From Muribaculaceae bacterium (GTDB lineage: Bacteria; Bacteroidota; Bacteroidia; Bacteroidales; Muribaculaceae), in the NCBI GenBank assembly GCA_024400895.1, contig JAKSMA010000001.1:1-28766 (forward strand): 28,766 nt of DNA, read 5' to 3'. Both the position numbers and the translations under genes were made by a program. The notes under the pieces are model-generated. The model made no database searches. It saw nothing but the letters and a program-made list of their open reading frames with translations, and had not been told where the DNA came from. This document shows positions 14,594-22,352 of the stretch, piece after piece. Position 1 is the stretch's first letter, and each line of letters begins with the position of its first letter.

Positions 14594-15192
14594 GTGGCAA
14601 ACGTGATGTCGTGCACTGGGATGGGCGATTCGCTCTCCAGACGGCACTCGTAGGTGTCGTCAAGGATGCGGAATTTGAAGCGGATAGCGGTGCCGGTGTT
14701 GTTGCGGAAGCGCAAGTCGCGGTAGCCATAGGCCACGGTAGCATCCGAGCCGAGAGGGCAGAAGCGTGTCTCTTCGGTGTAGAGGTCGATGGAATGGGCA
14801 AATCGTTCGATGATTTCGAGGCCAGCCATCAATGCGAGATGGTATATGATGCCCGATGCTTGGCACAGACCACCGCCACTTTCGAGTTGGAGTTTTCCCG
14901 CCACGATGCTTCGCGATGCAGCAAAGTGCTTTGTGTTGGGGTCGCCCACGATTCTCCAGAACGAAAACACTTCGCCTGGCTTGATGGTGACGCGTTCAAT
15001 GCGCTCGGCCGCCACACTCAAATTGTGCTTTTTCGCGTCGAGTGTGGTGCTCGGCTTGAAAGGCTGACTCAAGTGGATGTGGTGTGCAAACTGTGGACGC
15101 GCGGTGTCGTTGCCTTTTGCAAAGGTGTGAGCGCTGAAGGAATCTTTCAGATAGCGGAGGGCGATATGGAGGAAAATCTTGAACTTTTTCAT
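14497..15192 (-). CDS. VanW family protein
   Basis: A 231-residue protein. The VanW-type core covers about 55-180: 'PGEVFSFWRIVGDPNTKHF', 'LESGGGLCQASGIIYHLALMAGLEI' with the conserved G-G-x-C-Q-x-S, and 'DLRFRNNTGTAIRF'. VanW is named from a vancomycin-resistance cluster, but its function is unknown, and chromosomal members need not concern resistance. No other van gene is here. Start overlaps the methyltransferase stop by four bases (ATGA at 15189-15192), so the two are translationally coupled. Its last 32 codons form the right 99-bp repeat, and the same bases read on the plus strand serve as a terminator. Confidence 0.88.
   Translation of the reverse strand: MKKFKIFLHIALRYLKDSFSAHTFAKGNDTARPQFAHHIHLSQPFKPSTTLDAKKHNLSVAAERIERVTIKPGEVFSFWRIVGDPNTKHFAASRSIVAGKLQLESGGGLCQASGIIYHLALMAGLEIIERFAHSIDLYTEETRFCPLGSDATVAYGYRDLRFRNNTGTAIRFKFRILDDTYECRLESESPIPVHDITFATTILPDGNKKAVATDSSNGQVISTDTYESLQH
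14539..14571 (+). terminator. Plus-strand terminator within vanW, after abiEii
   Basis: The same GCCGTTGC/GCAACGGC stem plus six T as at 12526-12558. It is located inside vanW coding sequence and 50 bases past the abiEii stop, so the insertion gave the toxin gene a ready terminator. Confidence 0.7.
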
Positions 15193-15860
15193 GCGTTTTT
15201 AATCAGTTCGTAGACCACATATGAGCTATACGACTTCAACAGACTGCCGCAAAGCATGTAGTCGAGGCTGCGCATAGGTTTGCGCACGCTTTTGGGCAGT
15301 TGGTGGATGGGCAGCATCATGATGCCGTGACGGCGGCGAATGGTGAATTTCGTGCCGCAGATTTGCTCCACTTGCTCCAAATCGAGTCCTGTGCTGCCGT
15401 GCCAGTTTTCGCGCTTCTTTCCCAAGAGCGAGCGTCGGCGTTGCGAAGGGATGTCGAAGATGAAGCGTCCGCCAGGGCGGAGGATTCGGGCCATTTCATC
15501 GACGATTTCCTGAATCACAGCAGGCTCGAGGTGCATCATCAGGTGGAACGAAATCACGGTGTCGACGCTTTCGCCAGCCAGGGTGGTGGCTTGGCCGGGG
15601 GCGCAGATGAAGAGCTTAAGTGGATGGCGCTTGCGTGCTTCGGCAAGCATGCCCTCGCTGGCATCAACACCTATTTCGGCAAAGTCGGTCAGTCGGCCAG
15701 TGCCGCATGCGAGGTCGACCGTACCGCTTGGCGATACGCCCCATTTGCTGAGCACTCTACGCTCCTGATAGTCGATAAACTGTCCATAACTGTTGGCAAA
15801 ACGGTCACGGTCGTAGTCTTTTGCGAGGTTGTCGTAATATTCTATAATAGTGTCGCTCAT
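15189..15860 (-). CDS. SAM-dependent class I methyltransferase
   Basis: A 223-residue cytoplasmic enzyme. SAM motif I 'VDLACGTGRL' is at 48-57, the next strand 'GVDASEGMLAEA' at about 64-75, 'VDTVISFHLMMHL' (motif IV region) and 'GGRFIFDIPSQRRRS' later. The substrate is unknown; relatives methylate small molecules or lipids. The frame is open to 16040, but the ATG at 15860 is preferred because the family begins at 'MSDTIIEYYDNLAKDYD' and the TATTTTTG promoter box (15871-15878) lies 10 bases upstream. It is coupled to the VanW gene. Confidence 0.88.
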   Translation of the reverse strand: MSDTIIEYYDNLAKDYDRDRFANSYGQFIDYQERRVLSKWGVSPSGTVDLACGTGRLTDFAEIGVDASEGMLAEARKRHPLKLFICAPGQATTLAGESVDTVISFHLMMHLEPAVIQEIVDEMARILRPGGRFIFDIPSQRRRSLLGKKRENWHGSTGLDLEQVEQICGTKFTIRRRHGIMMLPIHQLPKSVRKPMRSLDYMLCGSLLKSYSSYVVYELIKNA

Positions 15861-15870
15861 AATTACTCTG

Positions 15871-15903
15871 CAAAAATAATAAAAAAGAGCAACTTTCACC
15901 AAA
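15871..15903 (-). promoter_or_regulatory. Promoter of the methyltransferase-vanW operon (TTTG-N21-TATTTTTG)
   Basis: TATTTTTG is the complement of 15871-15878 and TTTG the complement of 15900-15903, 21 bases apart. Half of the ABC-operon terminator stem lies between the two boxes. Confidence 0.6.
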
Positions 15904-15922
15904 TTTGCGGGGAAAGTTGCTC
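15881..15922 (-). terminator. Terminator of the ABC transporter operon
   Basis: Perfect 10-bp stem GAGCAACTTT/AAAGTTGCTC (15887-15896 with 15913-15922), loop of 16, followed on the minus strand by six T. It begins 28 bases after the permease stop. Confidence 0.85.
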
Positions 15923-15949
15923 GTAAAAATTGTTGCAAAAAGGTGGGGA

Positions 15950-17215
15950 TTATGATTTTATCCAGCCTAAGATTTCTTTGAAGTTGAACTTCTTGCCGTA
16001 GCGGAGAATGCCGATGCGATAGATGCGGCTGCTCACCCAAATCATGCCAAGTGCAGTGGTGTAGAGTGCCACGATGCTGATGGCGATTTGCCAGAAAGGT
16101 ACGTCATAAGGCAAGCGCACCATCATCACGATTGGGGATGTGAACGGAATCATGGAGCACCACATGGCAAAGGTGCCGTTGGGGTTGTCCATGCAGCCAA
16201 TGCCTGCGTAGAGTGCCACGATCATCACGATAATGATGGGGGTGGTGAACTGCGAAGCATCGCTTGCCTGGTCTACCGCCGAGCCGAAACCCGCAAAGAG
16301 CGATGCATAGAGCAGATAACCGCCGAGGAAGTAGACTACGAAGCACGAGAAGATGCTCACGAGGTTTACGCTCTGCACTGCGCTGATTAATGCGGGGATT
16401 TCCTCCATGGTGTTGCCGGCTATGCTGAGGCCCAAACCGCCCACTATTGCGGAGATGAGAACGGCCCAGATGAGGAACTGGGTGAGACCTACCAATGCCA
16501 CGCCGATGATTTTGCCCATCATCAACTGGAATGGTTTGCAACTGCTCACTATCACTTCCACAATGCGGTTGGTTTTTTCTTCAATCACGCTGTTCATAAT
16601 CATGGCGCCATAGGTGAGCACAAACATGTAGGTGATGAGTGCAAGTGCCATACCGAGAAGCATGGCTGCAGTGGTTGATGATTCACTTTCGCTGCCGTCG
16701 TCGCTGAGTTTTACGCTGTTGATGTCAACGTACACCTGCGCTTCCTTTACCATCTTGTCGAGGTTAGGCACGCCCATCGATGCTATTTTTACGGAAGTGA
16801 GTGTGTCGTCGAGACATTCGGTCACATGCTTGATGAGCGCCATGTTGGCAGTGCTCTTGCTGTAGATGTTCACCTTGGCAGAGTCAAGTACATTGGCGGG
16901 AATCACCACCAGGGCACTCATGCTGTCGCCCGACTGGTCGAAAAACTTTTTGGCATCGGTCTTGCCAGGCTCGCCTTTGAGCGGAATGAAGCGGAACGAT
17001 TCGTTGTCGGCGATTACTCCCGAAAGTTGGCCGGTTTCATCGATTACGGTCACTGTTTCGAGCGATGAACTCGACGAATTGAGTTCGGAAGTGAGCACGG
17101 GGATGGCCGCTATGATGACAAACAGGAATGGAATGAGCAGTGTGATGACGATGAACGACTTGCGTGCCACCAGCGCCATATACTCGCGTTGTATGATGAG
17201 GAATAGTTTATTCAT
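15950..17215 (-). CDS. ABC transporter permease (ABC-2 type, NatB/YhaP-like)
   Basis: A 421-residue inner-membrane protein. A first membrane segment at about 20-45 ('SFIVITLLIPFLFVIIAAIPVL') is followed by a large extracytoplasmic part (about 50-190), then five or so membrane segments ending 'RYGKKFNFKEILGW'. This is the architecture of ABC-2 exporters of the NatAB type. Na+ extrusion and peptide or drug export are known for relatives, and the substrate here cannot be told. The start at 17215 (MNKLFLIIQREY) overlaps the ATPase stop by eight bases; the frame open to 17293 runs into the ATPase gene and is not used. Confidence 0.9.
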   Translation of the reverse strand: MNKLFLIIQREYMALVARKSFIVITLLIPFLFVIIAAIPVLTSELNSSSSSLETVTVIDETGQLSGVIADNESFRFIPLKGEPGKTDAKKFFDQSGDSMSALVVIPANVLDSAKVNIYSKSTANMALIKHVTECLDDTLTSVKIASMGVPNLDKMVKEAQVYVDINSVKLSDDGSESESSTTAAMLLGMALALITYMFVLTYGAMIMNSVIEEKTNRIVEVIVSSCKPFQLMMGKIIGVALVGLTQFLIWAVLISAIVGGLGLSIAGNTMEEIPALISAVQSVNLVSIFSCFVVYFLGGYLLYASLFAGFGSAVDQASDASQFTTPIIIVMIVALYAGIGCMDNPNGTFAMWCSMIPFTSPIVMMVRLPYDVPFWQIAISIVALYTTALGMIWVSSRIYRIGILRYGKKFNFKEILGWIKS

Positions 17216-18116
17216 TGTTTGAAGATGTTTTAACGGTTTCGATAAAGATTTCGTGCATGCTTGGCAGCAATTCGCGGAAGCCATTGAGGGCATATTGCTC
17301 GTTGAGGCGTGTAATCACGTCGCGAATGGCCGCTCCGCTTGCCAAACGGATAAGGGTGGCGCCAGGGCGCTTTTCCTCAATGGTGTAGAGCTCGTCGCAA
17401 GGCTTAAGCTCCTCGTCGCCAGCAAGCGTGATTTCGTAGAGATGCTTTTTGTAGCGCTGCTTAATGTCGGCCACATTGCCTTCAAGCACCACTTCTGAGT
17501 GGTTGATAAGCGTGATTTGCTCGCACACCTCCTCCACACTCTCCATGTTGTGGGTGGAGAAAAGAATGGTGGCGCCCTTCTTTTGCAACTCTAGGATTTC
17601 GCGCTTCAGCTGCTCTGCATTCACGGGGTCGAAGCCGGAGAACGGCTCATCGAATATAAGCAGTTTGGGCTCGTGAATCACTGTGGCAATGAATTGCACC
17701 TTCTGTTGCATGCCTTTAGAAAGCGTTTCCACCTTCTTGTCGCGCCATTCGGTGAGGTTGAAGCGCTCCAGCCAGAATTTCATCTTTTCAGTGGCTTCGG
17801 CTTTGGTCATGCCCTTCAGGCGAGCCAGATACACAATCTCCTCGCCCACCTTCATTTTCTTATAGAGCCCGCGCTCTTCGGGGAGATAGCCAATGTGTGC
17901 CACGTCTTCTGCGGTGATGGGGCGACCGTCGAGCATCACAGTGCCGCTGTCGGGACGGGTAATCATGTTAATGATGCGGATGAGCGTAGTCTTACCGGCG
18001 CCGTTAGGACCGAGCAAACCATAGATGCATCCTTTTTCCACGCTAAGGCTCACATGGTTGAGCGCCACATGCCCCTTATACTGCTTTACTACATCGTTGA
18101 TTTCAATAAAAGCCAT
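17208..18116 (-). CDS. ABC transporter ATP-binding protein (NatA-like)
   Basis: The 302-residue energising subunit of the exporter with the adjoining permease. Walker A 'GPNGAGKT' is at 36-43, the Q-loop region at 76-80, the signature 'LSKGMQQ' (a LSGGQ variant typical of this subfamily) at 132-138, Walker B 'LLIFDEP' at 152-158 and the H-loop His at 189. The C-terminal 80 residues are the extra domain of NatA/DrrA-type ATPases. First gene of the two-gene operon, with a TATATTTG box at 18156-18163. Confidence 0.95.
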   Translation of the reverse strand: MAFIEINDVVKQYKGHVALNHVSLSVEKGCIYGLLGPNGAGKTTLIRIINMITRPDSGTVMLDGRPITAEDVAHIGYLPEERGLYKKMKVGEEIVYLARLKGMTKAEATEKMKFWLERFNLTEWRDKKVETLSKGMQQKVQFIATVIHEPKLLIFDEPFSGFDPVNAEQLKREILELQKKGATILFSTHNMESVEEVCEQITLINHSEVVLEGNVADIKQRYKKHLYEITLAGDEELKPCDELYTIEEKRPGATLIRLASGAAIRDVITRLNEQYALNGFRELLPSMHEIFIETVKTSSNNE

Positions 18117-18155
18117 AGTTATAGTCGTTGAAATTAATTCGAATTAAAAATTATG

Positions 18156-18163
18156 CAAATATA
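18156..18163 (-). promoter_or_regulatory. Promoter of the ABC operon (-7 box TATATTTG)
   Basis: An exact TAnnTTTG match, 40 bases upstream of the ATPase ATG. No convincing -33 box is visible. Confidence 0.5.
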
Positions 18164-18308
18164 CAACATTTATCAATACACTTCCGTGCATCTCCTCATG
18201 TATCTTCCACCCAATAGACGCAAATCCACCCCCATTTACTACACTTCCCCCCCAATTTTTGCGTGGAGATGATTGGGATTTGCAAGCTAAAGAGCGCGTG
18301 ATGATGAA

Positions 18309-18342
18309 AAAGGCTGCGACTTTTTTTGTGGTCGCAGCCTTT
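18309..18342 (-). terminator. Terminator hairpin beyond the ATPase remnant
   Basis: Perfect 12-bp stem AAAGGCTGCGAC/GTCGCAGCCTTT with a 10-base loop and T5 on the minus strand. The stem is identical to that at 19203-19237, and the sequence following each on the plus strand is also alike. Confidence 0.75.
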
Positions 18343-18427
18343 ATTGTGAATAGAGATGTCTTTTGTTTCTTGTACAGTTGTACCAATTAGCTCTTTGAAG
18401 ATAAGTGATTGGCTATAATATCTCTGT

Positions 18428-18967
18428 TTAGATTGCAAATAAATCTTGCGCTATAACTTCACATGTAGCAGTGCTTGAATACATGCCTTTCTTTACCCCG
18501 TATGTCGTTATGAAGGTGTTGACAATAGACTTGTTTGTTTTTGTCTTTTCTTTGAACAGTCCGGCTCTCTCTCGAATTCTTTCTGCATAGTCCGCCGTAA
18601 TAGGATATTCACGTTGGCAAAACTTTATTTCGCAAAGATTGATCTGACGGTCTGCTCGTTCTATGACAAGGTCTATTTGTGCTCCCTTTTCATGAGGATT
18701 ATTCTTTTGGGCTTTATATCTCCAAGACGATGAACTTGTAGAAATGCCAGAAATACCCAGAGCATGTCTTATTTGAGGAAGGTGTGTTAAACATATCAGC
18801 TCAAAAGTGTAACCTTGCCATGATTCTACGGAATGTGAGTTGAAGTTGTGGGTCCACCATTGCTCATCTTTAGAATCTGCTGATGCGATAAACTTGTAAT
18901 AAAATAAGGTGTAGAAGTCGCCAAGACGGTATGTTTGCGTCCTATTATCTTTTGCATACTGATTTGA
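18428..18967 (-). pseudogene. C-terminal remnant of an AAA ATPase with DUF234/PD-(D/E)XK-like domain
   Basis: An open frame of 179 codons with no ATG, GTG or TTG near its 5' end and an in-frame stop immediately before it (18968-18970). It translates as 'QYAKDNRTQTYRLGDFYTL' followed by 'FYYKFIASADSKDEQWW', later 'WRYKAQKNN', 'AQIDLVIERADRQINLCEIKF' and 'TFITTYGVKKGMYS'. This is the C-terminal half of the ATP-binding proteins (ATPase_2 plus DUF234) found widely in Bacteroidota. The D-x18-20-E-x-K pattern in the last domain resembles a PD-(D/E)XK nuclease core. The ATPase half, with Walker motifs, is absent. It is therefore a 5'-truncated, presumably dead gene. A -7-like box sits just upstream (18983-18990). 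Confidence 0.8.
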
Positions 18968-18982
18968 TTAGTCTATCTGGCG

Positions 18983-18990
18983 CAAATATA
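18983..18990 (-). promoter_or_regulatory. Promoter-like box before the ATPase remnant (TATATTTG)
   Basis: An exact TAnnTTTG match, 16 bases upstream of the open frame. It may be the old gene's promoter left in place, or chance. Confidence 0.35.
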
Positions 18991-19202
18991 CATATAAAAT
19001 TTGAAATCTGTATAAAATATTGGGGCTAATTGTACTTTTTCTATATGTTTTTGGTGAGATTTAGTATGGTTAGCCATATACTTTTTGTCGTGGCAATATT
19101 TATAGCAGGTTGTCCATCTACATTGATGACGAGTCAAAAAAGTCAACGGGAAAAAGTTTGATAGTAGGATGGTGGAGTTGTGCGTGTTTTGAAGTGAAAG
19201 AA

Positions 19203-19237
19203 AAAGGCTGCGACTTTTTTTAGGGGTCGCAGCCTTT
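19203..19237 (-). terminator. Terminator of the alkaline phosphatase gene
   Basis: Stem AAAGGCTGCGAC/GTCGCAGCCTTT (12 bp), an 11-base loop, T5 on the minus strand, 33 bases past the stop codon. Confidence 0.85.
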
Positions 19238-19270
19238 ATAGTGGTAAAATAGATGTTGTCTTGTTTTGGG

Positions 19271-20650
19271 TTATTTTTTGTAGGCGGCGATTTTTGCGGT
19301 GATTTCGGGGATGTCGATGTTGTTGAGACGGCCGTGGAATTTTTCTGCGCCTACGCCGAGGGTGAATACAGGTACGTAGCCACCAGAGTGTGAGCCGCTT
19401 GCCCATGAAATGCCTGCGCTCTTGTTGAGGATGTCGCGAGCCTTGGCAGCGAGAGCAGAGTTGGTGCTATACCAGTTTTCTTCTTTAGCGTTGCCCTCGA
19501 ATGCGGCTTCGTATGCTTCGTGCAGAGCGTGTTCGTCGCGCCATGAAACCTTTACTTTGGTGAAGAGACCGAAACTTTCGCTCAGCACATTTTTAATGTC
19601 GTCCCAAGTTTTTCTCATTTTGTTTTTCTTGAGTTCATTGAGCTTGTGTGTCACGGCGTCGGTGCTGCAGGTTTGGTGTTGTAGCAACTCGAGGTTGAGG
19701 TGGTATGAGCCGTTTCCTGGCACGATACCGCCGGTTTCGTGGTCGGCAGTGACAACAATCAGCGTTTCTTTCGGATGCTTCTTGTAGAAGTCGATGGCGA
19801 GCTTGATGGCATCGTTGAAGTCGAGCACATCTTTGATGGTGGTCATCGCGTCGCGTCCGTGACATGCGTGGTCGATGTCGCCACCTTCAACCATGAAGAA
19901 GAAACCCTTCTTGTTGTCCTTCATCAGCATATTGATGCCCGTTTCTACTATTTGTGGGAGAGTGAGGTCGTCAGCTGTGCGGTCGATGGTGTAAGGAATG
20001 TTGCGTGGACGGTCTTTTCGTTGCACCATGATGAGTTTGTCAGCGCTTTGCCATTTTGTTCTTCCTTCTTCGTAGCCATAAGCCCAAGTGTAGCCATTGT
20101 CGGCACAAAGTTTGTGGAGTTCCACACCGTTTTCCTCTGGTCGGCGGAAGTCGGAGCCTGCGAAGTAGTCGAAGCCAGATTCAGCCATTTGCACACCGAT
20201 GGGGTGATAAAAGCCACGGTTGATTTGGTGTGCATAGAACGCTGCCGGTGTGGCATCGTCGATGTTTACATTTGTGCAGATACCCACTTTCTTTCCGGTG
20301 TTTTTTGCCCAAACAGCGAGGCTGCTAACCGCTACAGAGTCGGAATTCATGCCGAGCATGCCGCTCTTGGTTTTGTTGCCAGTAGCCAATGCGGTGCCGG
20401 CAGCAGCGGAGTCGGTTACATCGGTGTTTGAAGCAAATGATGTGGCAAATGTAGAGAAGGGGAAGTCGGCAAATTCAAGATGTTCGATGCCGATGCGGCC
20501 TTTTAGGCTTGCAAGATACAGTTCAGTGACATTTACTTGGTTGAGGCCCATGCCGTCGCCGATGAAGTAGAACACGTATTTTGCTTGCTGTGCGAAGGCA
20601 GATGCTGCACACAATACACATAATGCTATAAAGGTAACTGACTTTTTCAT
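19271..20650 (-). CDS. Secreted alkaline phosphatase (PhoA family)
   Basis: Hydrolyses phosphate monoesters outside the cytoplasm (periplasm or surface). In its 459 residues the signal peptide is 1-20 (cleavage after AFA). A metal ligand Asp is in 'FIGDGMG' (D32), the phosphorylated Ser in 'VTDSAAAGTAL' (S81), metal ligands in 'MVEGGDIDHACHGRDA' (E255, D260, H264), 'VTADHETGG' (D303, H304) and 'SGSHSGGYVPV' (H421). All active-site groups expected of the family are present. It is a single-gene unit with its own promoter box and terminator. No Pho-box-type element was recognised. Confidence 0.93.
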   Translation of the reverse strand: MKKSVTFIALCVLCAASAFAQQAKYVFYFIGDGMGLNQVNVTELYLASLKGRIGIEHLEFADFPFSTFATSFASNTDVTDSAAAGTALATGNKTKSGMLGMNSDSVAVSSLAVWAKNTGKKVGICTNVNIDDATPAAFYAHQINRGFYHPIGVQMAESGFDYFAGSDFRRPEENGVELHKLCADNGYTWAYGYEEGRTKWQSADKLIMVQRKDRPRNIPYTIDRTADDLTLPQIVETGINMLMKDNKKGFFFMVEGGDIDHACHGRDAMTTIKDVLDFNDAIKLAIDFYKKHPKETLIVVTADHETGGIVPGNGSYHLNLELLQHQTCSTDAVTHKLNELKKNKMRKTWDDIKNVLSESFGLFTKVKVSWRDEHALHEAYEAAFEGNAKEENWYSTNSALAAKARDILNKSAGISWASGSHSGGYVPVFTLGVGAEKFHGRLNNIDIPEITAKIAAYKK

Positions 20651-20686
20651 GTCGTTGTTGGTGTTGAAGAATTGGGTTTGATGTTA

Positions 20687-20694
20687 CAAAGATA
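20687..20694 (-). promoter_or_regulatory. Promoter of alkaline phosphatase (-7 box TATCTTTG)
   Basis: An exact TAnnTTTG match, 37 bases before the ATG; no clear -33 box. Confidence 0.5.
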
Positions 20695-20774
20695 ACAAAA
20701 AATCACCTATGGTAGAGGGTGAATAATCATATATTTCGTTCATCTTGTTGAACTATTGTAGCATAGCGGACGCC

Positions 20775-20808
20775 AAAAAGAGAGCATGCTTGAGTGGACA
20801 TGCTCTCT
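20775..20808 (-). terminator. Terminator of the small secreted protein gene
   Basis: Perfect 10-bp stem AGAGAGCATG/CATGCTCTCT (20779-20788, 20799-20808), a 10-base loop, and a T-run on the minus strand, 33 bases past the stop. Confidence 0.85.
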
Positions 20809-20840
20809 TCTGTATGTTGTTCGTCGTTGTTGGCGGCTTT

Positions 20841-21473
20841 TTAGAAAGTCTCTTTTCGTGCTTTCTTGGTGCCGTCGGCAAGTGTTTCCACGATGATGTT
20901 CACGCCATCGAATGGAGTTTCTTTTGCCACACCTTGGAGGTTGTAATATTTCACACTCTTCACTTGAGTGGTCTTCACTTCGGTTACTGCGGTAGGTGTT
21001 GCTGCTTCAAACACTGCAGTGATGGTAGCGTCGAGGTGGCTTGCAACCTTATCTGTGTGTTGGGCGATACAATCGTCTTCGCTAAGAGTGCCTGCACCAC
21101 ATACGGTGTTTTCTTCTGTAGCGGGGATGTTGATGTACATGTCGTCGCCCGTTGTTTCTGCTTCAACGTCTTCCCCATTCATCTTAAAACCAACGAATTG
21201 GTAACCTTCGTTTGGCTCTACATAGAGGATGAGACTGCTATAAGCATCGCTGAAAACACCATTGTTCACGGTTTTGTTGTAGTGCTTAGTTGCAAAAGTT
21301 GCTTGGGTGCTGATTGCGTCGTCTGTAGATGTGAACGAGCAATAAACTTTACCAGCGCCAGTTGGTTGTGCTTCAACTTGGGCATTGCAAGTAAACCAAT
21401 AAGGTGTGCCGAAAGCGCTTGCTGAGAATGTGGTAGTCACTACGGCAACAATGAGAAGTAAAAGTTTCTTCAT
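20841..21473 (-). CDS. Secreted protein of unknown function
   Basis: A 210-residue exported protein. Residues 1-20 are a signal peptide (LLLLIVAVVTTTFSASA). The mature part has no recognised catalytic motif; 'LYVEPNEGYQFVGFKMNG' resembles the InlB B-repeat type sequences seen in surface proteins. The tail 'VKYYNLQGVAKETPFDGVNIIVETLADGTKKARKE' is a common C-terminus of exported Bacteroidales proteins, related to the 'YxLxGxxV...GIYI' tails and probably a sorting or anchoring signal. It is a single gene with a long (about 75-base) AT-rich leader and own terminator. The function is not inferred. Confidence 0.7.
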   Translation of the reverse strand: MKKLLLLIVAVVTTTFSASAFGTPYWFTCNAQVEAQPTGAGKVYCSFTSTDDAISTQATFATKHYNKTVNNGVFSDAYSSLILYVEPNEGYQFVGFKMNGEDVEAETTGDDMYINIPATEENTVCGAGTLSEDDCIAQHTDKVASHLDATITAVFEAATPTAVTEVKTTQVKSVKYYNLQGVAKETPFDGVNIIVETLADGTKKARKETF

Positions 21474-21550
21474 AAATGAAAAGTTGAAATTTATAAATAA
21501 TAATTATAGATTCTGTTAGTTGCTAACTGTTTAGTTTTAACGAATTAGTG

Positions 21551-21558
21551 CAAAGTTA
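21551..21558 (-). promoter_or_regulatory. Promoter of the small secreted protein gene (-7 box TAACTTTG)
   Basis: An exact TAnnTTTG match about 77 bases upstream of the ATG; -33 unclear. Confidence 0.45.
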
Positions 21559-21636
21559 TACAAAATATTTTATAATGAAAAGTTTTTGTGCGTTAAATCT
21601 TTCCCTTTTTCCTGTTTTTTGTAAAAAGATTGCGTA

Positions 21637-21687
21637 TAGCACTTTGCCCCACCTTTTTCAGAAAAGGCGAAGTGGGGTGGGGTGCTA
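21637..21687 (-). terminator. Structured 3' end of luxS
   Basis: A nested hairpin just past the luxS stop: TAGCAC/GTGCTA (21637-21642 with 21682-21687), inner CCCCA/TGGGG and CCTTTT/AAAAGG. A T5 run follows some 10 bases further on the minus strand, so it is likely an atypical terminator. Confidence 0.5.
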
Positions 21688-21708
21688 TGCTATGATAAAG
21701 TGCGAGGG

Positions 21709-22221
21709 TTATGCGTCTTGGAATTGCATACCGTTGTCGAGAATCACTTCGAGTTTTGTGTACTCAGAGTGGAAATCGTTGGTGAGGCGTTGGCAGTAGA
21801 GTTCAGCCCAGTATTTTGCCAATGGGAGGTTGTGGTAGAGGCAATTGCCGCAAGTCTCTGGCGTGGTGGCAGGCACTTCGTTCTGCTCAACAATCCACTT
21901 CAGGCACTCGATGGTGACTTCTCTCATGCGTTCTGCGGTCCATTCTTGGTGGCCTTCAGCATTTTTCATAATCACATACATGCCGGTCATGCAGCCCATA
22001 GGTCCAACGTAAACAACATCCTGCTTCACACCTTCGCGGTTGCGGAACCAAGTGGCCATGAGGTGCTCGATGGTGTGCATTGCGGTAGGGTCGACCCATG
22101 GCTCCTTGTTAGGTTCGGTGATTCTGAGGTCGAAGGTGATGAACCCATCGTCTTCGCGAGATACGTAGATGCCAGGCTTGAGCACCGAGTGGTCGATAGT
22201 GAAAGAACTTACAACTTCCAT
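21709..22221 (-). CDS. luxS: S-ribosylhomocysteine lyase, autoinducer-2 synthase
   Basis: Cleaves S-ribosylhomocysteine to homocysteine and DPD, the precursor of autoinducer-2, as part of the activated methyl cycle. Its 170 residues have the metal site 'HTIEH' (H49, H53) with Cys 124 in 'PETCGNC', and the catalytic Cys 77 in 'GPMGCMTG'. Normal length for the family (about 155-170). It lies 131 bases downstream of yebC; a hairpin separates the two. No promoter box was seen before it, so read-through from yebC is likely. No methyl-cycle partner (pfs, metE) is nearby. Confidence 0.97.
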   Translation of the reverse strand: MEVVSSFTIDHSVLKPGIYVSREDDGFITFDLRITEPNKEPWVDPTAMHTIEHLMATWFRNREGVKQDVVYVGPMGCMTGMYVIMKNAEGHQEWTAERMREVTIECLKWIVEQNEVPATTPETCGNCLYHNLPLAKYWAELYCQRLTNDFHSEYTKLEVILDNGMQFQDA

Positions 22222-22286
22222 AATTTTGCGATTAAAAATGATTTGTGCGGTTTTTTATTATGCAGCGACAATTGCGCTTTAAAGCA

Positions 22287-22321
22287 TAAGGCCACTGCGC
22301 ATTGGGTGTGCAGTGGACCTT
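22287..22321 (-). terminator. Weak hairpin between yebC and luxS
   Basis: Stem CCACTGC/GCAGTGG (22292-22298, 22310-22316), extended by AAGG/CCTT across a bulge. There is no proper T-run on the minus strand, so termination would be partial at best. Confidence 0.4.
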
Positions 22322-22352
22322 TATGATACGTTGAAAAATGAGGGAAAGAGAA

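Larger units (their letters stand above)
18117..18427. other. Intergenic region upstream of the ABC operon
   Basis: It holds the ABC promoter box (18156-18163) and the terminator hairpin at 18309-18342. The rest (about 18164-18306 and 18343-18427) shows no gene or structure I can support. Confidence 0.6.
18968..19270. other. Intergenic region upstream of the ATPase remnant
   Basis: It holds a -7-like TATATTTG (18983-18990, minus) and the terminator at 19203-19237. A-T-rich sequence between shows no gene; a 35-codon minus-strand frame ending near 18970 is not recognised. Confidence 0.5.

Noticed and set aside
14497..15192. Vancomycin resistance locus
   Set aside because: Only a VanW-family protein is present; there is no vanA/B ligase, vanH, vanX or sensor pair, and the family is common in non-resistant bacteria.
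18144..18438. Two overlapping 80-codon minus-strand frames
   Set aside because: They cross the terminator hairpin at 18309-18342 and the ABC promoter, and resemble no protein.
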